A DNA stretch of 64,000 nt from Turnera subulata (taxonomy: Eukaryota; Streptophyta; Magnoliopsida; Malpighiales; Passifloraceae), in NCBI GenBank assembly GCA_028386065.3, contig JAKUCV010005671.1:103649-167648 (forward strand). Reading direction: 5' to 3'. Below, piece after piece: positions 21,409-33,506 of this stretch (position 1 is its first letter; each line of letters opens with the position of its first letter). Under the pieces are notes generated by a model. That model had not been told where the DNA came from, ran no database searches, and saw only the letters and a list, made by a program, of their open reading frames with translations. Made by a program: the position numbers and the translations under genes.

Positions 21409-23740
21409 AGCAGAGACATGGTTCAATATTAGTTAGATGTTTGATTGTTTGAGGCTTCTCTAATTTTTTTTATTCAAATTATCATTTCAAAATAATCTCT
21501 TTTAAATTATTTTTCTTTTTAAAAATAGTGATATTGAAGTTCTCTTTTTAAATTCAAATTATTTTTTTTTAATATAGCAATAAGATTTATTAGTTTTACT
21601 GAATTCTCTCCCTTACTAATGTAGTTTTCTCCAAATCAAACTCTTAAAATAATTTACCTTTGAATTGTATGTTTTCATATAAGTGAGTATTATTGTTATA
21701 TTTTCATAATCACTTTCTTTTCTATCCTATGTTTTTTTTACTATTTATTTTTTTTATCTGTGGAGAAAAAACCATTTAATCTTTCTTAATTGGATGAAAT
21801 TATGATTATTTTTTAGAATAAAATTGTTGTTTAATACATCCTCATTTGATTTGTTTCTCTTAATAAATATTAATGCATCATTATTGACTCTCGTATGACA
21901 TACGGGGTATTGTACTAGTTTTATTAAGAGTTAGAAACAATCTTATAATAAGCTAGAGTTTCAAATTTTTAGACTTTTAATGAAATTGACACGTTTTTGT
22001 GCAGTAAAATTAATTAAAACATTTTTTATTTTCTAGTGTGGTCAAATAATAAAAGTACTATATCGTATAATTTTATAGAATGCAATAAAAAAATTAATCT
22101 AGTACAATTAAATAACTTATTATTTCTTTCCTCAAAAAAAAACTTATTATTTCAGTAAATTTTTTACTAATTTTTTTTCTATAGATTGGCTATGTTTCTA
22201 TAAAACCTCTTAAATAAAAGAGACATAAAAAATAGATATATAGAGAGAGAATTTTATTAATAGGAATCTTGGATATATATTTTAGAAGATTGCAATTTTC
22301 AAAAACCATATGGGCTTATTTTGGAAAAAAATAAATAATAAAAAAGAAGCAGTTGAGATATAAAAATAATGCGTGTATTGTTCAGAATTCGTTGTTTTGC
22401 TGGGAAAAGGAAAATTTTTTTTAATAAAATCTAATTAATGAAGTTAAAATTTGTTATATCTCATTATTACGCGAAAGGGATATAATTTATGAAATGTGAG
22501 TTGTGATAATTAAACATACTTACAACAAATATCCATGGGCATGCCTGATACCTTAGTCCTTTCGATTATATCCAGAAAAAAAGAAAAGAGAAAAAAAAAA
22601 AAAAAAAGAAGGATGGGGGTACTCCATTGAAACTAAGTTACCAGCCCAGCCATGTTTGTTTATCCATTTTTACCTCAGACTCCACGTGAAATCTTTAATG
22701 AACTATCTCTTTCATCTGTTCATTGATTTGTTTTGTTATGAACCCCACCTATTGGAAATGACAATTTGTTCCATTTGCCACTGACTGGGGGACCTTTTTC
22801 TTCCTTCTCATGTTGTTTTGTTTTGTCCTGCGTCGGTTTTTGCCATAGCCAAGCCAACGACCCTTCATTTAATGCAAGCTTGTGTGCTCTCTTCCTCTCT
22901 CAGAAGAATTCAGAAAAAAACCATTTAAAAGGCAAATGGTGGTTTGGTTTCTCTAGGAATATTCCTCTCTTCCAAGTTCACCCTGATTAAATAGGACAAC
23001 CGTGCAAGGAGCTTTGCTGGGTTACACTATCTATCTACCATCAAAGACTGAGAGTTTATTTTCAAAGCCGTAATCTTGTGTACCAAATCAAATGGGAGCT
23101 GTGCAGCTGAAGCCCAAAAAAGAAGAGTGTGTGGTCCAAAAATTCACATTGGAATATAATACCCACAAACCCTTCTCAAGATCGACAGAACACGGGACAA
23201 TGCCAACTGATGAAGCGATAATGGCATGTGGGCAAAAACAGTCTGGAAAATGATAAATTATGGCATTACATCCTCTGATAGGAAAGACCTTCTACTAGGA
23301 CACTAGGAAGCTCAAGAATCACTATCACGGGATCGGTCATCACCGCCACTACCATTGTGAATCGAAACCAAATTCTAGAGACATAGCTAGGGCGATTACC
23401 ACTACATTACTTAACTCTAGTCATGGCTTAACTCTTACTTACACCATACAAAATTAACTAATCCAGAATACAACAGAGTTGCCATCATGAATGTTCAAAA
23501 AAAGGAAGAGAAGGCCCCCTAAAAAGGAAAGCAAGACAGTGGTTACAGTCAAAGACTAAGCAGCTATAATGCTCGAAATTCACAATACAATTCAGATGAA
23601 TGCAGCGAAAATTGAGAAAACAAATATAAATGTCAAGATCGAAGACATGTGGCTGAAGTTGAAACTAAGCAAATGAGTTCTTTTTTTTTTTTTTGCTTTC
23701 TAGATACAAATTAAGCAAAGTCAACTATGATGTTTGGTTG
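21409..23740. other. AT-rich intergenic region, no gene recognised
   Basis: The interval has no supported coding sequence; the 74-codon frame at 22766 lacks any domain. It holds an A-rich run near 22580-22608 and, at 22114-22153, a 14-bp A-tailed insert between direct repeats of AACTTATTATTTC. The last 700 bases lie downstream of the receptor kinase and probably include its 3' UTR. Confidence 0.4.
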
Positions 23741-23747
23741 GTTTCAC

Positions 23748-26700
23748 CTAGAAGATCTCCATTCTTTGTGGAACTGGGGTTTTGATGAACTGCAATATCT
23801 GTACCACTTCAGACATGGAAGGTCTGCTGGAAGGAATTTGAGAGGTGCACACTAGAGCCAGTTTTAGCACCGGTAACACTTCATCTTCAGGATAATCACC
23901 CATGCTTGGATCCACACAATCCATCACATTCCCTTGCTCAAGTAATGCCCTCACATGATCATTTAGTATCACCACATTATCCTCACCATATTCAACTGGT
24001 CTTCTACCCGTCACAATCTCCAGAATCAAGACCCCGAACCCGTATATGTCACATTTCTCATTGATCCTCAAGCTCTGGCAGGCTAGTTCTGGTGCCACAT
24101 ACCCTAAGGCACCCTGAAACCTGCTGCTTATAACATGCTTATCCAGCTTTGCCAAGAGCCTTGAGAGACCAAAGTCTGAAATTTTTGCGTTGAAATTCTC
24201 ATCGAGAAGAAGGTTGCTCGGCTTCAGGTTGTAGTGTATGATCGGTGGACGGAAAGAATGGTGCAAGTGAGCCAATCCCTTAGCTGTTCCAAGCACAATT
24301 TTGAACCTGTTTGGCCAAGAAAGAGCAGGAGCAGAAGGCAGCCTCTCGTGGAGTTTTGTTTGCAAGCTGCCATTAGGTGCATATTCTGACACCAATAGCT
24401 GCAGCTGAGGAGTCCAGTAATATCCTTTCAGTGATAACAGATTCGGGTGCCTTGCTTTGCCTAACACTCGCACCTCTCGATCAAAATCTGCCGGGTATTG
24501 GATTATGTTTGACGTGACGAGCTTTTTGATTGCTGCCATTCTCCCCTGAGAACCCAATGGGACCTTGTAAACGGTTCCAAACACTCCTTGGCCTATCTCG
24601 GAAGCCTTATTAAGGAGAGATTCTGGATTGCTGACATAATCAGGAGATGATTTTGAATCAAACAGAACAAGCTTGCCGGCGGACAGATTTCCAGACTTTG
24701 AAGAGCTGGAGCACATGCTTTCCAAAGCATGCTCTACAAATGCAAGCCTCTTCCTAGCAGATATATTTAGTAAGCATATGACCATGACCCCGAACACAAT
24801 GAAGGCAGCAGCTGAGATTGCAATGATAGCAGAAACACTGAGGAACATGTGGTGATGGGAACTTGAGAAGGACGAATCTCTTGGATTGTGACCCTTCATT
24901 TGGTTGTCATAGGCATTGGGATCAAGGACAAGGGGCTTTGGAACATTCATCTTACATGGCCCCTTCAACAAAGGCGAGCAGAGTCCAAGGTTTCCCTCCA
25001 ATGCGCTTGCATCCAAGCTTGGAAATATACCGCCAGCAGGAAGCCGGCCCGTGAGCTTGTTATGTGATATATTCACGGCCAAAAGATTCTGCAATGTTCC
25101 AAGAACTTGTGGTATCTCACCACTAAGTTCATTGGATTCCAATTTCAGAATCTTTAGCTTCTGTAGCTGTGAAATGGACTCTGGAATTGGACCACTTAAG
25201 TTGTTGTGGCTCAAGCTCCTGCAAACAATTAATTGCACTCTCACATTTATTGCGCATACAGAAAAGTACATGCATTTCAGTTGAAACCGGAAAAGAAAAA
25301 AAAAAAAAACAAGAGAGAAACTAGTAGTGAAAGACTCACAGCAAGTAAAGAGAGGAACAATTTCCAATCTCTTCAGGGATGGAGCCGGTCAATGAATTCC
25401 CATCCAACTGAAGAATGCTCAAGCTTCCAGACTCGCATATATCAGCAGGAATAGAACTAACCAAGCCGCTGCTTCGAAGATCCAAAACCATTAGGTTCTG
25501 GAAATAGCCAAGCTCTGGAGGCATCCCGGACTGGAGATTGTTCCATGACAAATTCAAGTACCTCAAATTGGAAGAGAGTCCCATCTCCACCGGAATATCC
25601 CCTGTGAGATTATTTCTTGAAAGGTCCAGTGTATGAATGGACGCAAAAAACTTACTTGATGCTGGTGGAATTGAACCCATGAATCCATTCTGTGAGAAGT
25701 CTACTTCCTCCAGGCCAAGATCAAACAAACCATTCGGTATGCCACCTTCAAAACTGTTACCCCTCAACCTGATTACCGACAACCTGGTACAGTAAACTAT
25801 TGAGGGTGGAATATTACCAGTGAGTTTGTTACCAGACAAGCTCAAGTAATAAAGAGACTTCAGATCACCAATTGATGGTGGCAGGCTTCCAGTGAGTGCA
25901 TTACCAGATATGTCCAAGTAACCGAGATTGTTCAAGCTACCTATCCACAAAGGGAAATCACCTGTCAACATATTCTTGGACAAATCGAGATAACTCAACC
26001 AATGCAGCCTCTGCATAGAAGAAGGAACTTCTCCAGTGAGAAAATTGTCGCTCAGTTCCACCCTATACAAGTGTGGACACAATCCAATATCTACGGGCAA
26101 TGGTCCTGAGAATCTGTTCCCCTGTAATCTCAGCTCTTTCAAGTAATAAAGAGCCGATACACCTTTTGGCACAGACCCTGATAACTCATTCCCCGAGAGG
26201 TCCAGTGTTCTAAGCCGCTTCAGCGACCAAATCCCAGTTGAGAAATCTGGGTTGCCAGAGAAGTGGTTGCTCGAGAGATTTAGCGTGTTCAAGCTAGAAC
26301 ACCTGGCTAATGAGCTAGGAATTGGCCCTTGGAGAGAATTCCCTGCCACTGAAAGATAACGAAGAGATAAACAATCTTGGAACAAATCATCAGGGAGGGG
26401 TCCCGACAGTGAGTTCTCGGAGATATCGAGGAATCTAATGGAACTCATGTTCTCAAGAAAAGATGGGACGAGGCCTGAGAGGCTGTTGTGGCTCAGGTTA
26501 AGCCTTCCAAGACTGGTGAGGAGACCAAGCTCAGGACTAATCTCCCCACTAATGTTGTTGTGTGAAAGTGATAGTACCTTCAAATGCTGCAACTTTTGTA
26601 GCCCTTTACCGAGTCTTCCTGATAATCCAAGACCATCCAGTGATACTTGAATGACTCTGCCATTTACTGGGTTGCATTCTATGAACTTCCACGAACATGG

Positions 26701-26889
26701 GGAGTTGTCATCTTGGTTCCATGAGCTTAGAGAGGAAGCTGGGTCGATGAGGTCTGACTTGAAAACTATGAGGCCCAAGACGTCATCGCTGAGTTGGATA
26801 GATACACTGCCACTGCAAACTCTAAGGGTAGTGGCCATTAGAAGTACTGAAACATGGAAGCATAAAATGAACTTATAAATGAACCCCAT
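23748..26889 (-). CDS. LRR receptor-like protein kinase, probably inactive (At3g28040-like)
   Basis: Two exons (26889-25340 and 25218-23748) flank a 121-bp GT-AG intron and encode 1006 residues. A hydrophobic signal peptide (about 1-28) precedes an LRRNT domain (DVLGLIVFKSDLIDP, W..DD.SPC) and about twenty plant-type leucine-rich repeats to about residue 580. A transmembrane helix spans about 641-668, and a kinase domain follows from about 720. The glycine loop (GQGVFGTVYK), the lysine in AAIKK (748) and DFG (865-867) are kept, but HRD is HYN (845-847), so catalysis is doubtful. Known homologues of this subfamily (XI) share the HYN. The protein should sit in the plasma membrane; the ligand is unknown. 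The intron falls within the LRR region. Confidence 0.93.
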
Positions 26890-27212
26890 TTATCAGTCTT
26901 TTTCTGTGTATGCACTACTGCTGCTACTACTAGTACAGCTACAGTTATATTTTGAAGGCCAATAAAACAGCAGAAAGAAGGGAGGTAAGGGAGAGATGAT
27001 GATGATATTGTATGGTATTGAGTTTTTCTTGAGACCTTTGCCTTAACGGGTGGGTGGTGTAAGATGTTGATAATAGCTAGGCGGGCGGAAAAGGATGTCA
27101 CATAACTGTGCTCACGAGAGTGCGCAAAAGAGTGCAAGTGATGTACAGGAGAGGATGGTAAAGACGAGAGAGAGTGGAAGATATGTTTTATTTTATCAAC
27201 ATACTCTCTCTC
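26890..27212 (-). promoter_or_regulatory. Promoter / 5' UTR region of the receptor kinase, with GAGA hairpin
   Basis: GA/CT-rich sequence lies upstream of the start codon. At 27162-27215 the words ACGAGAGAGAGT and ACTCTCTCTCGT form an inverted repeat around a TTTATTTTATC loop. CT/GA tracts are common in plant core promoters and 5' leaders; the transcription start is not known. Confidence 0.4.
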
Positions 27213-27860
27213 GTTTTCTAGTGGTCCTTTTACACATAATACAGGAGGGAAGGGAACTTCTTGTATTGTAAGAGGAGGAGAGGCACATTAAAGAGCTTCA
27301 ACTGGTGTTCAGTTGATACTATATTTGTGTTAGTGTTTCAAGTGTAAAATCAAGGTGAAGTAAGGCTTGATGGTACCCTTTTTTTTAACATTTTCTTGGG
27401 TTTTGAACAGAACTGAATTTTATCTATAATAACACTATAGGCACATATGGACAACAAGACCCTCAGCTAGACTTACTTGGTAAAAATGCCATAAATATAA
27501 TAACCTCTTGATTAGAAAAGGAGAGGGAAAGAAACAAAAGAAAAGGCAAGGAGAGATTAAATAAGAGGAGGCAAAACAAAACCAGAAATGATAATTAATG
27601 CAACATACATGACCTTCCTAATTAGTCTTTCCTTCCTGACATAGTCCTAGACCGCATTGCGCAAGGCTTTTTTTTTTTTTTTTTTCTCTTTGGCGTTTTG
27701 TCTATATATGCAAAGTAAACCTTGTGGTCTATTGTGATGTGTGACCAAGCTTGTCGATTCTTGTAGCCTGTTCTCTGTTCCTGCCCTTTCCATCCACTGA
27801 TCACTATCCTTTTGAAATCCCAATAATTCAAGCTCGTGAGAGGATGCTGCTGCTGGTTAG

Positions 27861-27891
<31 letters not shown>

Positions 27892-28479
27892 GATGCTGCT
27901 GCTAATGCACATGAACTGCTACTACTACTTGTAATTTACTTTCATTACTGGCAGCAGCAACCAAACAAAATTGGAAAACGACTGAAAATATAGGGAAAAA
28001 AAGTTACCCTTTATTTTGAGGAAAAGATACATTAATTTGCAAGTGGCAATGCTCATCACTTTCTTTGACAAATGTTATGCCATATCCGTCAAAAGTCTAG
28101 CAAGTCTGATAAGAAGGAAAACAAGAAACTATCATAAAAGATTTGTTCGTTCTTGTATGCTAGTAGCTTTTTCAAATAATGATACACGTAATAAGAATAA
28201 ATTTAGATAAATAAGCGGATATGCTGCCATATGTTGCGGAATCAATCAGTTTATAATGCTTTCTTTTTTCTCTTTTCCATCACCTAATACTGGAACAGTC
28301 TTCTTGGTTTATTTCATTCGTTTCCATCCTACTGTCTTTAGGGTTCTTTCTCTTTTTAGTTCACTACTCAAGATTACAAAAAGGAATTTATTGACGAAGG
28401 CATGCAGAAGCTTTCCTTCAGGTGTATTCAGCAAGATACTTTGATGTGATGCGACTCATCTAATTAAATTGTCACAGAT
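27213..28479. other. Intergenic, no gene; long T and A runs
   Basis: A T run (about 27668-27685) and an A run of 26 (27861-27886) stand out. The A run sits in a 37-bp segment flanked by exact direct repeats of GATGCTGCTGCT (27843-27854 and 27892-27903). No coding sequence is supported. Confidence 0.5.
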
Positions 28480-28960
28480 TTTCAACCTGTTTAGTTTAAG
28501 GGGTTGACCTGACCCGACACAACACGAGAATTAATAGGTTAAGTCATGGGTTGACCCGCCAACCTGAGAGGTATTTACTTATGACCCGATTATATTTAGG
28601 GTATATATAGTTTATTTATGTAATACAAAACTTATTTTAATATTTAAAGCCAAAGTTACAAAAATTATCCAATAATAGTTTATAAATATTTTAAAATATT
28701 ATTACATTGGTTCTACAATTTGTAATTTTATTTAATATATGAGAAACTCTAATTATATATCTATTTGCTTAAAAAGTATAAATTCCAAACTAATTTGTAA
28801 ATTTTTACATTAAGTTAACCTAAATCCAACACATGATTTATAAACTTGTTCGACACGACACGATTGTTAAATAGATCAGGTCGGGTTGAAGAATCAAAAC
28901 CCGTTTAGAGATTATGTTTCGACTCGACACGAAAACACCAATTGTCAGGTCTAGTCACAC
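28480..28960. repeat. Degenerate dispersed repeat rich in GACCCGAC / GACACGA words
   Basis: Both ends are rich in TTGACCCG, GACCCGAC and CGACACGA words, partly in inverted order, around an AT-rich centre, ending near GTCAGGTCTAG. Such words are common in plant non-autonomous DNA transposons, but no clean terminal inverted repeat or target duplication could be fixed. Confidence 0.35.
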
Positions 28961-29307
28961 CAATAGAAACTTGATTATCTTCCTATCAAATGAAAATAGA
29001 AACTTAATTATTTGATCACTACTTGAGAGCCGAACAAGATTGTTAAATGACCATTTTTTTCTTTTTTGTCAGCAAGCATCGTTAAATGACCATCTTAACT
29101 AGTCACAAGAATGGTTTTATATTCTAACAAATATGAGTTACCAACTTCATTCCTCGAGAACCTATCACAGAAATTCATGCCTATTGTCGCAATGAAGACA
29201 ACGGGTGCAGGGCTTCCTTGATTTTGATAATTAATTCATATAATCTCCGCTTTTCCATCAATACATTAATTGTTTTCTTTTGAGCAGAATACGTTACTCT
29301 CTCTCTC
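28961..29307. other. Intergenic, with a small retroposition scar
   Basis: There is no gene. At 29042-29093 a 26-bp T-rich insert is bracketed by exact 13-bp repeats of GTTAAATGACCAT. Confidence 0.5.
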
Positions 29308-29343
29308 TTTTTTTTTTTTTTGTCGATTAATAGGAAAGGAAAA

Positions 29344-32300
29344 TTACATCATAAAGTCCCTAAGAACATGTGCACCAGATGCATCCTGAACTAATTGGCT
29401 CATACAGTAATTTGGGGCTGAAGACAGCAAGGAAAGGGACAGGTCAGCTCCAATACTATGCTTAGCAAGTAAGTCCGCGACAGCATTCGCTTCACGATAC
29501 GTGTGCCTTATAGTAACCAGCCATTGGCGTCCGAGGAACTCGCGAATGCAATCCATGAGAGGTGTCCTCTCGAAGCGAGTTGAACCTGGGCTGGTGAGGG
29601 CCGTGACTAGATCATTGTTGTCCACCTCAAGGATCACTTGGCGGCAGCCCAAGCTCCACACCGTACACAAGGCATCGTAGGCGCCCCAAAGCTCGGCCAG
29701 GAATGGGCTACAGGGAGGTAACCCATACATGAACCCAAGGAGCCACTTCCCGTCCGGTGTGCGTATGACACCACCTGCACCTGCACGGCTAGATGCTCTA
29801 CACACAGCACCATCGGCATTCACCTTCACCCATCCCGCTTCAGGGGGATGCCAACCAACTGGAAGAGAACACACCGAGGGGCGTAGGCCAGCAGCTCCAT
29901 GCTTCTGCTGCTCCCGCCAGATCTGAAAGGTAAAGGCTATGATACGATCCGCTAGCTTCCCGGGGTCACCATCGGCTACGTGAGATTGAAAAACTCGGTC
30001 ATTACGCTCCTTCCAGAGACACCATGCACCTACCCCGAATAACAAGGGCCAGGGGCAGTGCGAGTTGTGGGCCAATGATGTACTCAACGCCATGCTGATC
30101 CAATCAGTGCTAGAATTACCTGCAAAGAAAACATGCCAAGCATTAGGGTGGAGGAGGTGATGCCAAACAGATTTAGCGAAGGCACAGTCACGCATTGCGT
30201 GGAGACAAGTCTCAGGAAATTGGAGGCATCTGGGACACGTGTCAATGTCCGTCATGTGTCGATAAGCCCGGGTTGCATTCGTTAGGAGGGCATCATGCGC
30301 AAGTTGCCATAAGAAAGTTTGAATTCGGGGAAGGCCTTGCCACTTCCACACTAGTTTCCAAGGCTCATGCGAGGGGGGTTCCAGGCTGTTGGTGACCAAC
30401 TGATAAGCAGACCGTGCAGTGCACTCCCCAGAGCTGGAGTGGTCCCAGATGACAGTGTCATCACCATTGGCTGGGGTAGGCGTGGGGGACAGAGCTAATA
30501 TCCCAAGCACCACTGGGGGTAGGTAGGGGCGAAGGGACTCAAAGTCCCATGACCCATCAGATAATACATAAGAGGCAACATCACGGTGAATATGATCATC
30601 AGGGATCCGCTGGGTGGCCTGGGACTCCAGAGCGCCTTGCCCCCTAGCCAATTATCAGTCCAGAACCGAGCATTCCTCCCATCACCCAGTATCCAGGAAG
30701 CACCTCGCTGGAGAGTGGGCCACGCTTTACAAATTCCCCGCCAAACATGAGAACAGTTTCGTCCCGAGACCATCTTAGGGAGGAAACCACTAGCCGTGCC
30801 GTACTTAGACTTGAGCAACCGCACCCAGAGCAAGTTGGGATTGGTAAGGAATTTCCAAGCCAACTTGACCAATAGAGCTTCATTAGCTTGTCTCATATTA
30901 CGGAGGCCAAGGCCCCCACTTGCTTTAGGCTCACAGACTGTGTCCCACTTGACAAGCGAGGGCTTCTGTTGGTCGGCCGTAGAACCCCAGAGAAACTTCC
31001 TTGACTTCCTATCAGCATCATCACAAATGGACACAGGGATGGAGAGCATCTGCATCGAGTACGTCGGGATGGCCTGCAAAACCGATTGTGTCAGCGTGAG
31101 CCTACCAGCAAAAGATAATGTTTTAACTTTCCAAGTCTGAAGTCGTTCATCAATCTTATCAGAAATAGAACGGAACAGGCTAGCACTGGTCCGGCCATGT
31201 ATTAATGGTATGCCCAAATATTTTCCCAGGTTATCGGTCAATGGGACGCCACATGTTAAGCTAATGGCATGTGCCAAACCCTGTAAAACATTGCGGGAGC
31301 AATAGATACGGGACTTGGGTTTGCTAACTCGCTGCCCTGAGCTGAGACAAAACTCTTCTAGGCAATTAGTAACAACACTAGCTTGTTCCACGGATGCCTC
31401 GGCAAACAAGACTAAATCATCTGCAAAAAACATGTGTGAGATAGGAGGGGAGTCACGTTTAACTCTAATTGGTTTCCATGAATTACTACTAACTTTAGAG
31501 CAAATAGTCTGCGATAAACGTTCTAAGCAGAGTACAAAAATGTAAGGTGAGAGAGGATCTCCCTGTCGAAGTCCACAGGTGGGTGAGAAAGCATCAGTAA
31601 GCTCTCCATTCCATAAGACCTGCATGGAGCTAGACGAAAGACAGAACAGAACAAGGCGAATGAGTAGAGGTGGAAGGCCAATATCCCTGAGTGTATCCTC
31701 AACAAAGTCCCACCGAATCCTGTCATAGGCTTTTTCTAAATCAACTTTTAACGCCATGAAGCCCTTCTTGCTTTTCCTGATGTGCATGGAGTGGATGATC
31801 TCCTGGACCACAATAACATTGTCCACTATCTGTCTACCTGGAACAAAAGAGGACTGAAAAGGCAGCACTAAAGAATCCATCAATGGCTTAAGCCGGTTAG
31901 CAATAACTTTAGAAAGCAACTTATAAGTCACATTACATAAGCTAATGGGACGAAACTGTGAAAGTAGCTCAGGGGAAGCAATTTTAGGGATGAGTACCAG
32001 GAGAGTTCTATTTAAAGCAGGGTCAAAAATACCAGTGGCCAATGCAGAATTAACAAAACCACATAAACTTGTCTTGACCACAGACCAGTGTTGTTGAAAG
32101 AAACCCGCTGGGAAACCATCCACTCCCGGCGCTTTGTATGGCTTCATGTCCTTCAGCGCCCGGTGGACTTCATCATCCGAAGCAGCCACACATAAAGCCG
32201 TCAGGGCGTCAGATGGAAGGTGGGGGAACCTCCCCCTCCACCAATACTGGACCCTAGTATGATCCTCCAAGGAATACAAGCCTCGGTAAAAGTCAATTGT

Positions 32301-33482
32301 CGCATGGCGGAGTATGTCGGGGTCGAAGCACCAGTCAGACCCTAGCTTCAGTCCATGTATGCGGTTCCTATGTCGACGGATGATTGTGGATGTATGGAAG
32401 AAGGACGTATTGCGATCCCCACACTGAATCCACTTGCTTCTAGATTTTTGGAACCAAATTAGCTCTTCTTGAAGTAAGACAGTATCGTATTCATCCTGCA
32501 GTTGCTTTTCAAGGGAGGCAAGGGAAGCACTAGCCCCACCATTGTCCCTTACTCGCTGAATACCTGCTAACCGACGAAGAATTCTATTCTTACGCCGGAA
32601 GACATTACCAAAAGAACGCTTGTTCCATGCTTTAAGAGTTGTGGCCAGTCGTGAAGTGGCCTCTTCAAGTGGGCGATCTGTCTCCCAATTACCTGCAATA
32701 AGATTAGAAAAGTCTTTATGCGTAGTCCAAGCGACCTGGTATCTAAAAGGTTTAGCATGTACCGAGGGAAGAGATGGATCCAAGTTAATCAGAAGTGGTG
32801 AGTGATCCGACTTTGTCCTCGGAATATGAAGCACCGCAGCCTCCTCAAATGCAATCCTCCATTGAGCGTTGGCTAGGGCGCAATCAAGTCTCTTCCGAAC
32901 ACGTCCTCGGGCCCAGGTAAATGGGGTCCCAGAGAATCCAAGATCCAAGAGATGGCACTGGTCGATCAAATCAATGAACTTCTTGCAGATTGGTGAGCGG
33001 GAGATTGAAATTCCACGACGTTCCGAGGAGTCCACAATAACATTAAAGTCACCAACCAAAAGCCATGGATCCACCATAGCTCCCGCCAAACTATGCAGGT
33101 CACGCCAAAGGGAATCACGAAGCGATGCTCTCGGGCTAGCATACACAGCTGTAAAGAGCCAGATAGAGCCAATAGTAGGTTGAACCCTCATATGAATATA
33201 CTGTCGTGAATGACAGAGAACTTGGATACTCAAAGCTTGCGTCTGCCAGAAAACCCAGATTCCGCCAGAAAATCCAACCGGATCAACAAAGAAGCCACCA
33301 TCATAGCCGAGCCTCTCAAGGAATGGTGCCACCCGTGCTGACACAACCCACGTCTCAACTAAAACAAGAATACTGGGGCGGTGAGTACGAGCCATATCAG
33401 CAACAGCTCTGCGAAATTTCTCACTCCCTGCACCTTGACAATTCCAAACAATTAATTTGTCCAAATCCATAAAAAATAGCAT
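29344..33482 (-). pseudogene. LINE 2 ORF2: endonuclease, reverse transcriptase, zf-RVT, RNase H, one frameshift
   Basis: The first frame (33482-30495) begins with MLFFMDLDKLIVWNCQG; an internal ATG at 33470 is an alternative start. Endonuclease motifs VETW, VGDFNVI and SDHSPLLI are intact. The RT shows [40 protein letters not shown] and an intact FADD. Near 30650, within a run of five G, the frame shifts. The second frame (30651-29344) continues with the zf-RVT motif CPRCLQFPETCLHAMRDC and an RNase H domain (NADGAVC, EVDNN, and a later YREANAVADLLA). Joined length would be about 1380 codons. All catalytic residues I looked for are present, so the single shift is the main defect. Confidence 0.88.
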
Positions 33483-33506
33483 AATAGGATAGGAGCAACA
33501 GGAAAA

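Noticed and set aside
22766..22990. 74-codon frame beginning MFHLPLTGGPFSS
   Set aside because: No domain, no neighbouring exons, and composition like the surrounding intergenic DNA.
23660..23730. A fifth ultra-short retroposition scar around the T run
   Set aside because: TAAGCAAA is found on both sides, but it does not sit directly against the T run and is only eight bases, so the case is weak.
28480..28960. Complete hAT transposon
   Set aside because: No matching terminal inverted repeats, no 8-bp duplication and no transposase could be found; it is kept only as a degenerate repeat.
30796..31140. Several + strand frames of 60-130 codons within 30000-34500
   Set aside because: They are antisense shadows of LINE 2 ORF1 and ORF2.
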